A program made the position numbers and the translations under genes. Positions 17,992-26,109 of a stretch of DNA of 64,000 bases are shown here, piece by piece. The stretch's first letter is position 1. The number at the start of each line of letters is the position of its first letter. The DNA comes from Streptomyces sp. TP-A0874 (GTDB lineage: Bacteria > Actinomycetota > Actinomycetes > Streptomycetales > Streptomycetaceae): NCBI RefSeq assembly GCF_001748085.1, contig NZ_BBZK01000007.1, forward strand, positions 425,426 through 489,425, given 5' to 3'. The notes below the pieces were generated by a model, which did not search any database, had not been told where the DNA came from, and saw only the letters and a program-made list of their open reading frames with translations.

Positions 17992-19104
17992 TCAGCGGGG
18001 CATGCTCGCCGGGCTGCCGCCCTGGCGCTCCCAGCCGGCCACCGCCAGGGCCCGGTAGGCGGCGTACTCCGCGGCGGGACGCGAGCTGTACGACCACGGC
18101 ACCGCGCCCACATGACCGTCGACGATGCTCAGCTGCTCCATCGCCTCCGGGTAGCGCTCGGCCCGCACGAGGAAGCAGAGCAGCAGATGGCGGACGTGCG
18201 GCAGCACCGGGTGGTCCACGGGGGCGGTGTGCACCGCGTACAGGGCACCCTCGATCGCCCGGGTCACCACCTCGCTCTGGTAGAGGCCGCTGACCAGGTT
18301 CGCCTCGGGGAGGTGTTCGTAGACCGCGAAGAGCGGGAGGGCGGGCAGCAGGCTCTCCGGCGGCGCCGAGCCGGCGGCGGCCTGCGCGAACCCCTCGGCG
18401 AGTTCCTTCGACCCGTGCCACTTCTCGCACCAGTAGTGCAGCGCCGCCAGGTGCGCGCCCATGTGGCCGGGGGCCCGTTTGGCGACCTCGTTCCACAGCG
18501 CCTGGAAGTCCTCCTGCGGGTACCCCAGTCCGCGCGCCACACCCAGCCGCACCACGTACGGCGTCGGGTCTCCGGGGGCGAGCAGCGCCGCGGTGGCGCA
18601 GACCGAGTCCGCCTCCTCCAGGATGATCCGGTGCTCGTCCGAGCCGGTCCCCGACCGGGCGGCGGTCTGACGTGCCTGGAGGACCAGGAACTCGGCGTGC
18701 ACCACCGCGCCGCCGGCCTCCTTCGGCTGTTCCATCCGCCAGTTCCGCAGCCATCTGCCGCCCTCGCCCGGGGTCTGCGCCAGTTCCACGGCGGCGGCCC
18801 CGGCCAGGGTCTGCACCCGCTGCCACCGGAGCTCCCGGTCGTCGACGGTGAGCGCGAGCAACTGGGCGGCAGGCCGCCAGTCCTGGGTCCGGTGGACCTC
18901 CTCCAGCGCCTCCATGAGCTCCGGATCCGGGCCGGGGAGCCGTACGTCGAGCCGGTCCACCGGCGCGAAGCCGTACTGCTGCGGGTCGACGGTGGCCCGG
19001 TGGCCCCGTGCGGCCGCCTGCCCGGCACGCATCCTGCGCAGGGCGGGCAGGATCAGAACGCCCCCGATGATGGTCAGGCCGAGCAGGATGATCAGTAGCT
19101 CCAT
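17992..19104 (-). CDS. Membrane-anchored hypothetical protein with helical-repeat body
   Basis: A 370-residue protein with one N-terminal TM helix (ELLIILLGLTIIGGVLILPAL) and a soluble, Ala/Leu/Trp-rich body that looks like irregular TPR-type helical hairpins. The topology predicts a cytoplasmic body. Many streptomycetes carry such proteins, but I know no function. The ATG at 19104 fits the anchor; the longer frame upstream is less likely. It is divergent from the cystathionine gamma-synthase gene. Confidence 0.75.
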   Translation of the reverse strand: MELLIILLGLTIIGGVLILPALRRMRAGQAAARGHRATVDPQQYGFAPVDRLDVRLPGPDPELMEALEEVHRTQDWRPAAQLLALTVDDRELRWQRVQTLAGAAAVELAQTPGEGGRWLRNWRMEQPKEAGGAVVHAEFLVLQARQTAARSGTGSDEHRIILEEADSVCATAALLAPGDPTPYVVRLGVARGLGYPQEDFQALWNEVAKRAPGHMGAHLAALHYWCEKWHGSKELAEGFAQAAAGSAPPESLLPALPLFAVYEHLPEANLVSGLYQSEVVTRAIEGALYAVHTAPVDHPVLPHVRHLLLCFLVRAERYPEAMEQLSIVDGHVGAVPWSYSSRPAAEYAAYRALAVAGWERQGGSPASMPR

Positions 19105-19240
19105 GGAGGTGTCCTGTGTCGTCTCTCGTGCGGATGGGTGTCGGTCCGGTGGCACGGCCGCGGCGGGGTTCGCCTCCCACCAGTTCTACTGCCCGGCGCA
19201 CGGAAGAGTTCCGCGCCGAGTGGTACTACTCTCGGGCCTC

Positions 19241-20404
19241 ATGAGCGATCAGCACCAGCAGCATGCCCACCAGAGCTTCGAGACTCTGGCGATCCACGCG
19301 GGTCAGGAGGCGGACGCCAGTACCGGTGCCGTCGTGCCGCCGATCTACCAAGTGTCCACCTACAAGCAGGACGGCGTCGGCGGCCTCCGAGGCGGTTACG
19401 AATACAGCCGTTCGGCGAACCCCACCCGCACCGCCCTGGAGGAGAACCTGGCAGCCCTCGAAGGCGGCCGCCGGGGACTCGCCTTCGCCTCCGGACTGGC
19501 GGCCGAGGACTGCCTCCTGCGCACCCTGCTGTCCCCCGGTGACCACGTGGTCATCCCGAACGACGCCTACGGCGGCACCTTCCGGCTGTTCGCCAAGGTG
19601 GTGGAGCGCTGGGGGGTGGAGTGGTCGGTCGCCGACTCCTCGGACCCGGTCGCGGTCCGCGAGGCCATCAACGGCCGTACCAAGGTCATCTGGGTGGAGA
19701 CGCCGTCGAACCCGCTGCTCGGGATCACGGACATCGCCGCGCTCGCCGACGTGGCCCGGGGAGCGGGCGTGCGGCTGGTGGTCGACAACACCTTCGCCAG
19801 CCCGTACCTGCAGCAGCCGCTGGCGCTGGGCGCGGACGCCGTGGTGCACTCCACCACGAAGTACATGGGCGGCCACTCCGACGTGGTCGGCGGTGCGCTG
19901 GTGGTCGGCGACGACCAGCTCGGTGAGGAGCTGGCCTTCCACCAGAACGCGATGGGCGCCATCGCCGGCCCCTTCGACGCCTGGCTGGTGATGCGGGGCG
20001 TGAAGACGCTCGCCGTCCGGATGGACCGGCACAGCGCCAACGCGACCCGGGTCGCCGAGATGCTGGCCGCGCACCCGAAGGTTGCCGAGGTCTACTACCC
20101 CGGTCTGCCGGAGCACCCCGGCCACGAGGTCGCAGCCAAGCAGATGCGGTCCTTCGGCGGCATGGTCTCCTTCCGGGTCGCCGGGGGCGAGCAGGCGGCG
20201 ATCGAGGTGTGCGACCGGACCGAGCTGTTCACCCTGGGCGAGTCGCTGGGGGGTGTCGAGTCGCTGATCGAGCACCCGGGACGGATGACGCACGCCTCGG
20301 TCGTCGGGTCGGCGCTCGAGGTGCCGGCCGACCTCGTCCGGCTCTCGGTCGGCATCGAGGCCTGCGACGACCTGCTCGCCGACCTGTCGGCCGCGCTCGG
20401 CTGA
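19241..20404 (+). CDS. metB: Cystathionine gamma-synthase (Cys/Met PLP family)
   Basis: A 387-residue fold-type I PLP enzyme. The PLP lysine lies in HSTTKYMGGHSDVVGG; YEYSRSANPTR and LVVDNTFASPYLQQPL are further hallmarks. It joins O-acylhomoserine and cysteine to make cystathionine, or acts as a lyase; the two activities cannot be split by eye. The N-terminus FETLAIHAGQ is typical of the synthase group. The ATG at 19241 lacks a clear ribosome site, so a leaderless transcript is possible. Confidence 0.9.
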   Translation: MSDQHQQHAHQSFETLAIHAGQEADASTGAVVPPIYQVSTYKQDGVGGLRGGYEYSRSANPTRTALEENLAALEGGRRGLAFASGLAAEDCLLRTLLSPGDHVVIPNDAYGGTFRLFAKVVERWGVEWSVADSSDPVAVREAINGRTKVIWVETPSNPLLGITDIAALADVARGAGVRLVVDNTFASPYLQQPLALGADAVVHSTTKYMGGHSDVVGGALVVGDDQLGEELAFHQNAMGAIAGPFDAWLVMRGVKTLAVRMDRHSANATRVAEMLAAHPKVAEVYYPGLPEHPGHEVAAKQMRSFGGMVSFRVAGGEQAAIEVCDRTELFTLGESLGGVESLIEHPGRMTHASVVGSALEVPADLVRLSVGIEACDDLLADLSAALG

Positions 20405-20438
20405 CCGCTGCCGGGCTCCGCCCGTGGGCGTCGGCGTG

Positions 20439-20687
20439 TCACCAGGTGTCCACGGGCGGAGTGGTGTCGGCCGGCACCTCCCACGGGTGGGCCCGCAGCG
20501 CCCACACCAGCAAGGCGGCGAGGCCGACGGCGAGCAGCAGGCAGAGCGCCGCCAGGGCGACCCGGCGGCGGACCAGCAGTCGCTCGCCGCGGGCCACCGC
20601 CCGCGCCACCAGATCCGCCGGCACCGGGGGGTACGGCCCTTCGAGCATCCGCCGCACCTCCGTCTCCTTGCGGTCCGGCGGGGTCAC
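20439..20687 (-). CDS. Small one-TM protein coupled to a sigma factor gene
   Basis: 82 residues: a charged cytoplasmic N-terminus (MTPPDRKETEVRRMLEG...), one TM helix (VALAALCLLLAVGLAALLVWAL) and a short outer tail. Its GTG overlaps the stop of the sigma factor gene (GTGA), so the two are translationally coupled. That arrangement suggests an anti-sigma or sigma-partner role, but no zinc-binding anti-sigma motif (HxxxCxxC) is present. Function unproven. Confidence 0.75.
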   Translation of the reverse strand: MTPPDRKETEVRRMLEGPYPPVPADLVARAVARGERLLVRRRVALAALCLLLAVGLAALLVWALRAHPWEVPADTTPPVDTW

Positions 20688-21121
20688 GAGGCGGCTCCGC
20701 CCCGGCTGCGCAGGGCGGCCATCGCCCGCAGGCAGGCCGCGTTGACCCGGTCCGGCGCCACGCCCAGCTGGGCCGCCGCCTGCTCCTCGGCCACCCCCTC
20801 GTAGACACGGAGCACCAGGACGAGCCGCTCCCTCGCGGTGAGACCGCCCAGCAGGCCGCCGCCCGGGGCACGGTGGCGCCAGGCGGTGCCGGCGAAGCGG
20901 TTGGCCAACCGCTCGCGGGCGTGGGCGTAAGGGTCCTCCGCGGCGCGGCGGTCCCAGGCGGCGTAGGTGTCGGCCAGCGCGGCGACCAGCAGGCCTTCGG
21001 CTGCTGCCGGATCGCCGGTCAGGAGGGTGGCGACGCGCAGCAGCCGGCCGCCCGAGCCCGCGACGAACGCCTCGAACTCCCGGGCCCGATGGTGGTTCCG
21101 CGCTGCCAGCCGCCCTTGCAC
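20684..21121 (-). CDS. Short ECF (SigE-type) RNA polymerase sigma factor
   Basis: A 145-residue sigma-70-like protein. Region 2 is seen as FEAFVAGSGGRLLRVATLLTGDP... TYAAWDRR and region 4 as LTARERLVLVLRVYEGVAEEQAAAQLG with a final recognition helix. The linker is short and region 2.3-2.4 is reduced compared with normal SigE-type factors of about 170 residues, so promoter melting may be impaired. The start is GTG at 21121 after GGGGGAGG. The downstream coupled membrane protein is the natural regulatory partner. Confidence 0.78.
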   Translation of the reverse strand: MQGRLAARNHHRAREFEAFVAGSGGRLLRVATLLTGDPAAAEGLLVAALADTYAAWDRRAAEDPYAHARERLANRFAGTAWRHRAPGGGLLGGLTARERLVLVLRVYEGVAEEQAAAQLGVAPDRVNAACLRAMAALRSRGGAAS

Positions 21122-21250
21122 CGCGCCTCCCCCAGCTCCAGTGCTTCCGAGCTTCAGTGCTTCCGAGCTCCCGCACAGAAATGGGACGGCAGCGGAGTGG
21201 AGCGGGTCAAGGGGGTGTACCGGGCCGATCGGGGAAAGGGCGCGCGACGC

Positions 21251-21781
21251 TCAGGAGCCGGGGCGGTCGGCCTCCGGGGCGGAGCCCGGCTTCCCGGGCG
21301 CCGGAGCGGCGGCCTGCCGGGCGGAGAGGGCGGAGTTGAAGCGCGTCAGCAGCGTGCAGAAGGCCTCACGTTCGTCAGCGGCCCAGTCCTCGGTCAACAG
21401 CGCCATGAGTTGGCGCCGGGAGGAGCGTACTTCGAGCAGCCGGCTCCGACCGAGTTCGGAGAGGGCCAGGACGACGGCGCGGCCGTCCTGCGGGTCCGAC
21501 TCCCGGCTGACCAGGCCGCCCTCGACCAGCGGGGCGACCTGCCGGGTGACGGTCGATGAGTCGATCCCCATGCCCGCGGCGAGCGCCTTGACCCCCATCG
21601 GGCCTTCCTGGTCCAGACGGTTGAGGAGCAGGTAGGCGGCCCGATCCATGGAATTGCGGGCCTGGCCCACACCGCCGAGCCGGGTCTGCTCCGCGCGTCG
21701 GGCGAATACCGCTACCTGGTGCTGGAGATCGTCGAGCAGTCGGTTGTCGGGTCCACTCGTCATGTCCGCGGTGGGGGCCAT
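21251..21781 (-). CDS. MarR-family transcriptional regulator
   Basis: About 176 residues with a winged-helix core (MGVKALAAGMGIDSSTVTRQVAPLVEGGLVSRESDPQDGRAVVLALS). The tail is Ala/Pro-rich. Start uncertain: ATG 21781, ATG 21763 or GTG 21841. It is divergent from the threonine dehydratase gene, which it may or may not control. Confidence 0.85.
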   Translation of the reverse strand: MAPTADMTSGPDNRLLDDLQHQVAVFARRAEQTRLGGVGQARNSMDRAAYLLLNRLDQEGPMGVKALAAGMGIDSSTVTRQVAPLVEGGLVSRESDPQDGRAVVLALSELGRSRLLEVRSSRRQLMALLTEDWAADEREAFCTLLTRFNSALSARQAAAPAPGKPGSAPEADRPGS

Positions 21782-22037
21782 GGCCTGAGCTATCTCCGTG
21801 GTGTCGGTGGGAGGCGGCACCGGGTGGACACCGGGCGTCACGCCGCGTCCGTGGCGGTGCGACCGTGGTGCGTCGGATGCGCCACGGGGACGTCCGACGT
21901 GCCCGGGAGCCCTCCGGCTACCAGCTTTCGGACCGCCTCACCCTACTCCCCGGAGCGCCCGGTGCCCCCCTGCGGGCGGCAGGCGATGTGCCGACGCGCT
22001 CCGCGGGGGCCGGGGACCGAGCTGCCAGACTGGCGTC

Positions 22038-23288
22038 ATGGCTGACACCTCAGGCCCCACCGCCGACCGCCGACCCGCTGCTTTCCCGCCCATCACCCTG
22101 GACGACATGCGGGCGGCGCGGGACATGCTCTCCGAAGTGGCCGGGACCACTCCGCTGGAGGGGAGCCGGTACCTGACCGGGCTCGTCGGCGCCCCGGTCC
22201 ATCTCAAGTGCGAGAACCTGCAGCGCACCGGCTCGTTCAAGATCCGCGGGGCCTATGTGCGCATCGCCGGCCTGAGCGTCGCGGAGCGCTCGGCGGGGGT
22301 GGTCGCCGCCAGCGCGGGGAACCACGCCCAGGGGGTCGCCCTCGCGGCCTCGCTGCTCGGTGTGGAGTCGACGGTCTTCATGCCGGTCGGGGCGCCGCTG
22401 CCGAAGATCGCGGCGACCCGGGACTACGGCGCCCGGGTGCGGCTGCACGGGCAGGTGGTCGACGAGTCGCTGGAGGCGGCGCAGCGGTACGCGGCGGAGA
22501 CGGGTGCCGTCTTCATCCACCCCTTCGACCACCGGGACGTGGTGCTCGGGCAGGCGACGGTGGGCCTGGAGATCCTGGAGCAGTGCCCGGAGGTGGCCAC
22601 GATCGTGGTCGGCGTCGGCGGCGGAGGGCTGGCGGCGGGCATCGCGCTCGCCGCCAAGGCGCTCCGTCCCGAGGTGCGGGTGGTGGGGGTGCAGGCGGCG
22701 GGGGCGGCGGCCTACCCGCCGTCGCTGGCGGCCGGGGGACCGGTGACGCTGGAGAAGATGTCCACGATGGCCGACGGCATCCTGGTGGGCCGGCCCGGGA
22801 ACGTGCCGTTCGCCGTCATCGACGAGCTGGTGACCGAGGTGCGCACGGTCTCCGAGGACGCCCTCGCCGGCGCGCTGCTGCTCTGCCTGGAACGGGCCAA
22901 GATGGTCGTGGAGCCGGCTGGGGCGAGCCCGGTGGCGGCTCTGATGTCGGCGCCCGAGTCGTTCCGGGGGCCGGTGGTGGCGGTGCTCTCGGGAGGGAAC
23001 GTCGATCCGCTGCTGATGCAGCGGATCCTGCGGCACGGTATGGCCGCCGCGGGCCGCTACCTGCTGCTCAGGCTGCGGCTGACGGACCGGCCGGGCGCGC
23101 TGGCCACCCTGCTGAAGGTGCTGTCGGCGGTTGACGCCAACGTCCTCGACGTGAGCCACGTGCGCACCGACCCGCGGCTGGGCATCGCGGAGGCCGAGGT
23201 GGAGCTGCGGCTGGAGACCAAGGGGCCGGAGCACTGCGCAGAGGTGCGGAAGGCGCTGGAGGAGGCGGACTACACGGTCATACCGTGA
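22038..23288 (+). CDS. ilvA: Threonine ammonia-lyase (dehydratase) with C-terminal ACT domain
   Basis: A 416-residue fold-type II PLP enzyme. The PLP lysine lies in RTGSFKIRGAY, the phosphate-binding loop is VGVGGGGLAAG, and SAGNHAQGVA is conserved. A C-terminal ACT-like domain starts near RYLLLRLRLTDRPGALATLL. It converts threonine to 2-oxobutyrate, either for isoleucine synthesis or catabolism; the single short ACT domain is the TdcB/short-IlvA type. CAGACT six bases before the ATG may be the -10 of a leaderless transcript. Confidence 0.93.
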   Translation: MADTSGPTADRRPAAFPPITLDDMRAARDMLSEVAGTTPLEGSRYLTGLVGAPVHLKCENLQRTGSFKIRGAYVRIAGLSVAERSAGVVAASAGNHAQGVALAASLLGVESTVFMPVGAPLPKIAATRDYGARVRLHGQVVDESLEAAQRYAAETGAVFIHPFDHRDVVLGQATVGLEILEQCPEVATIVVGVGGGGLAAGIALAAKALRPEVRVVGVQAAGAAAYPPSLAAGGPVTLEKMSTMADGILVGRPGNVPFAVIDELVTEVRTVSEDALAGALLLCLERAKMVVEPAGASPVAALMSAPESFRGPVVAVLSGGNVDPLLMQRILRHGMAAAGRYLLLRLRLTDRPGALATLLKVLSAVDANVLDVSHVRTDPRLGIAEAEVELRLETKGPEHCAEVRKALEEADYTVIP

Positions 23289-23352
23289 AATGTTCGCCGC
23301 CATGCCCCTCGGCCCGGCCGACGCCTACGATTCCCGACCTGGGGCTCTCGGG

Positions 23353-23577
23353 ACATTCGTACCCGTCCGTTGGGAAATGGGAGATCCATGCCGGGAGCTG
23401 TCTACCGTCGTGGCCGCGGCCCGACGCGAACTCTTCGCCGGCCCCGGTGCCGCGACGGCCGTCTCGGACGCGTGGCCGATGCGGCACCTCGTGCTGGCCT
23501 CGGTCCTCTGGCCGGCTCTGATCACCGGGGTCTTCCGGAGCTGGGCGGTGCACAGGTCCCGCTCGCCCGCTGCCTGA
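23353..23577 (+). pseudogene. C-terminal fragment of an ABC-2 type (DrrB-like) permease
   Basis: The frame reads TFVPV, then ELSTVVAAARRELFAGPGAA, then DAWPMRHLVLASVLWPALITGVF and a basic end. This matches the last 75 residues of daunorubicin-type ABC-2 permeases (FVPV..MP, NPVSxTVxAxRELFGNPGAA, WPxxHPVLxSVLWPxxIxxVFxPLAVRRYR). There is no upstream permease body, no ATPase gene and no obvious start. It looks like the tail left by a deletion. The family match is from memory. Confidence 0.6.
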
Positions 23578-23619
23578 GCCCCACCGGCCCCGGGCGGCCG
23601 TTTCCGCTCCACCATGCAG

Positions 23620-23647
23620 GAGACCCCCGGTGAACGCCGGGGGTCTC
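23620..23647. terminator. Bidirectional hairpin terminator
   Basis: GAGACCCCCGG pairs with CCGGGGGTCTC (11 bp) around a TGAACG loop. It lies between the permease fragment and greA, 19 bases from the greA stop. Confidence 0.8.
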
Positions 23648-23666
23648 TCCTCGCGGTATCGGGCGC

Positions 23667-24164
23667 TCAGCCCTTGTACGGCTTGGCCTCAAGAATCTTG
23701 ACCGTCGCGGTGCGGCCGTTCGGCAGCTCGTATTCGGCGTTGTCGCCGACCTTCTTTCCGCTCACGCCGATGCCCAGCGGTGACTGCGGAGAATACGTCT
23801 CGATTTCCCCGGTCGCGTACTCCCGGGATGCCAGTAGGAATGTGGTGGTGTCGTCCGGGTCCCCGTCGAACGCGATGGTGACCACCATGCCGGGCTCGAC
23901 CACACCGTCGTCGGGCGGGGTTTCGCCGACCTTCGCGTGCTGCAGCAGCTGGGTGAGCTGGCGCACTCGAAGCTCCTGCTTGCCCTGCTCCTCCTTGGCG
24001 GCGTGGTAGCCGCCGTTCTCCCGCAGGTCACCCTCTTCCCGGGCCGCCTCGATCTTCTTGGCGATCTCGATACGCGCGGGACCCGACAGGTACTCCAGCT
24101 CGTTCTTGAGCTGGTCGTACGCCTCCTGGGTGAGCCAGGTGACGTTGTCGCTGGTCTGGGTCAC
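23667..24164 (-). CDS. greA: Transcription elongation factor GreA
   Basis: A 165-residue factor: an N-terminal coiled coil (LTQEAYDQLKNELEYL... EEGDLRENGGYHAAKEEQGKQE, with the acidic tip DLREN) and a C-terminal FKBP-like domain (SPLGIGVSGKKVGD, YELPNGRTATVKILEAKP). It enters the secondary channel of RNA polymerase and triggers cleavage of backtracked RNA. The GTG at 24164 gives the family length. Confidence 0.96.
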   Translation of the reverse strand: MTQTSDNVTWLTQEAYDQLKNELEYLSGPARIEIAKKIEAAREEGDLRENGGYHAAKEEQGKQELRVRQLTQLLQHAKVGETPPDDGVVEPGMVVTIAFDGDPDDTTTFLLASREYATGEIETYSPQSPLGIGVSGKKVGDNAEYELPNGRTATVKILEAKPYKG

Positions 24165-24336
24165 AGGTGCTCCTCGTTCCGTACTGGGATACAAAGTACG
24201 CCCTACCCAGAAGGATGCGCCTTCACGGGTGGGCGAAACCACGAGCCTAACAATTCCGGTGGAAAAGGGGGAGGAGGAAAACCTCCGCACCCGCCTCACC
24301 TGGGCCGATGCTCAGGCCGTGGGATGAGTGAGTAGG

Positions 24337-24744
24337 TCAGCTCTCCGTCGCGGGCTTGCAGCCGACCAGTTCCAAGGCGTCAGCCCGTTCGGTGGTGCGA
24401 ACGGTGACGATTGCGTCCAGCCTACCTTGTTTTTGTTCGAAACGGACATCCTTGCGGCCGACCACGTCCCCGGAGGCCAGGGCCCGTACGGTGCACACAC
24501 CGGGGGCGCCGGCGTCCTTGCGGACCTCCAGATGGCCCTCGACGGTTTCGTCCGAGACCACCTTGAACTTGATCAACTCGCCGCTGACCGTCTGGCCGCT
24601 CACATACGAGATGCCGATCCAGGCGATCACTCCGAGGAAGACCGCGCCGAGCACCGCGCCGACGATCTTCAGTGTGCGGTCCGACCGTTCGTCGGCCGAC
24701 CTCCCGTAGCGACCCTCAGGCAAGCCCTCGCGCGTGGCGGTCAT
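24337..24744 (-). CDS. DUF4307-type single-TM protein
   Basis: 135 residues: a short charged N-terminus (MTATREGLPEGRYGRS), one TM helix (IVGAVLGAVFLGVIAWIGISYV) and an extracytoplasmic beta-rich domain with the CTVRALASGDVVGRKDVRF segment and a late cysteine. This layout and its place between greA and mca are conserved in streptomycetes. Function unknown. The ATG at 24744 has AGGAGG seven bases upstream. It is divergent from mca, which supports a shared promoter region. Confidence 0.85.
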   Translation of the reverse strand: MTATREGLPEGRYGRSADERSDRTLKIVGAVLGAVFLGVIAWIGISYVSGQTVSGELIKFKVVSDETVEGHLEVRKDAGAPGVCTVRALASGDVVGRKDVRFEQKQGRLDAIVTVRTTERADALELVGCKPATES

Positions 24745-24880
24745 GGACGAACCTCCTGGAATCGGGGCCATGGAATCAATCGGCCCCTGCTTTCGGTCAC
24801 TATAGAAGGCGCCCTCCCCAACCGGGGCGAGGGGGCCAACTGGGTCGAGGGGGCCCGACCAAGTGACTGAGGACCGAGTC

Positions 24881-25753
24881 TTGACCGAGCAACTGCGACT
24901 GATGGCAGTCCACGCCCATCCCGACGACGAGTCGAGCAAGGGTGCGGCGACCATGGCGAAGTACGTGTCCGAGGGGGTGGACGTGCTGGTCGCGACATGC
25001 ACGGGTGGGGAGCGCGGCTCCATCCTCAACCCCAAGCTCCAGGGCGACCCGTACATCGAGGAGCACATTCACGAGGTGCGGGCGAAGGAGATGGACGAGG
25101 CCCGGCAGATCCTGGGGGTGAAGCAGGCCTGGCTCGGCTACGTCGACTCCGGCCTCCCAGAAGGCGATCCGCTGCCGCCGCTGCCGGACGGCTGCTTCGC
25201 GCTGCAGGACGTCGAGGAGGCGGCCGGCCCGCTCGTCCGGTTGATCCGGGAGTTCAAGCCGCACGTGATCACCACGTACGACGAGAACGGCGGCTATCCC
25301 CACCCCGACCACATCATGACGCACAAGATCTCGATGGTGGCGTTCGAGGCCGCGGGCGACGCCGCACGCTACCCGGAGGCGGGGCCGGCCTGGCAGCCGC
25401 TGAAGCTCTACTACAACCAGGGTTTCAACCGCCAACGCACCCAGGCGCTCCACGACGGCCTGGTGGCACGCGGCCTGGAGTCGCCGTACGGGGAGTGGCT
25501 GGAGCGCTGGAAGAGCGGTGGGCGGTCCGACCGGAAGCTGACGACCCACGTACCGTGCGCGGAGTTCTTCCCGATCCGGGACAAGGCGCTGATCGCGCAC
25601 GCCACCCAGATCGATCCGGACGGCGGCTGGTTCCAGGTGCCGCTCGACGTCCAGCAGGAGATCTGGCCGACCGAGGAGTACGAGCTCGCGAAGTCGCTCG
25701 TGGAGACCACCCTCCCCGAGGACGACCTCTTCGCAGGCATCCGGGAGGATTGA
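24881..25753 (+). CDS. mca: Mycothiol S-conjugate amidase
   Basis: A 290-residue zinc amidase of the LmbE/MshB fold. The metal site AHPDDES (residues 12-18) and HPDHIMTH are intact, and TYDENGGYPHPDH is typical of Mca rather than MshB. It cleaves mycothiol conjugates of toxins to a mercapturic acid, which is exported, and GlcN-inositol, which is recycled. The TTG at 24881 (GAGGA eight bases before) gives the family start M-T-x-QLRLMAVHAHPDD; the GTG at 24863 would add six residues. Confidence 0.94.
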   Translation: MTEQLRLMAVHAHPDDESSKGAATMAKYVSEGVDVLVATCTGGERGSILNPKLQGDPYIEEHIHEVRAKEMDEARQILGVKQAWLGYVDSGLPEGDPLPPLPDGCFALQDVEEAAGPLVRLIREFKPHVITTYDENGGYPHPDHIMTHKISMVAFEAAGDAARYPEAGPAWQPLKLYYNQGFNRQRTQALHDGLVARGLESPYGEWLERWKSGGRSDRKLTTHVPCAEFFPIRDKALIAHATQIDPDGGWFQVPLDVQQEIWPTEEYELAKSLVETTLPEDDLFAGIRED

Positions 25754-25757
25754 CAGC

Positions 25758-26018
25758 ATGACCATCGCGACCACTGATCTCGGTATGGCGCCCCTCGTCC
25801 CGCTCGCCGAGGAGCTGGACAAGTACAGTGTGACCCCCGGAATCCTCGGCTTCGTCGTCTTCGCACTGATCGCCGGGGCGGTGTGGCTGCTGATGAAGAA
25901 CATGCACAAGCAGTTCACGAAGATCGACTTCGAGGAGTCCGAGGAACCCTCGGAGGTGGACGGCCGGCTGCCGCGCCAGAGTCCCAAGGGCGGCGAAGCC
26001 GCGCCCAAGCAGGGCTGA
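25758..26018 (+). CDS. Small single-TM protein downstream of mca
   Basis: 86 residues with one TM helix (ILGFVVFALIAGAVWLLMKNM) and a charged cytoplasmic tail with the IDFEESEE segment. It starts five bases after the mca stop, so it is cotranscribed. It is a regular companion of mca in streptomycetes, without known function. Confidence 0.85.
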   Translation: MTIATTDLGMAPLVPLAEELDKYSVTPGILGFVVFALIAGAVWLLMKNMHKQFTKIDFEESEEPSEVDGRLPRQSPKGGEAAPKQG

Positions 26019-26024
26019 GGGTCG

Positions 26025-26049
26025 CCCCGGGCCGGCAACCGGCCCGGGG
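26025..26049. terminator. Hairpin terminator between convergent units
   Basis: CCCCGGGCCGG pairs with CCGGCCCGGGG (11 bp) around CAA, seven bases after the stop of the small membrane gene and facing the convergent NB-ARC gene. Confidence 0.75.
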
Positions 26050-26109
26050 GACGGGCCACGGGGCGGGCGGGTCGGCCGCGCGCGGTCGGGACGCCCGCCC
26101 CGCCCGGGG

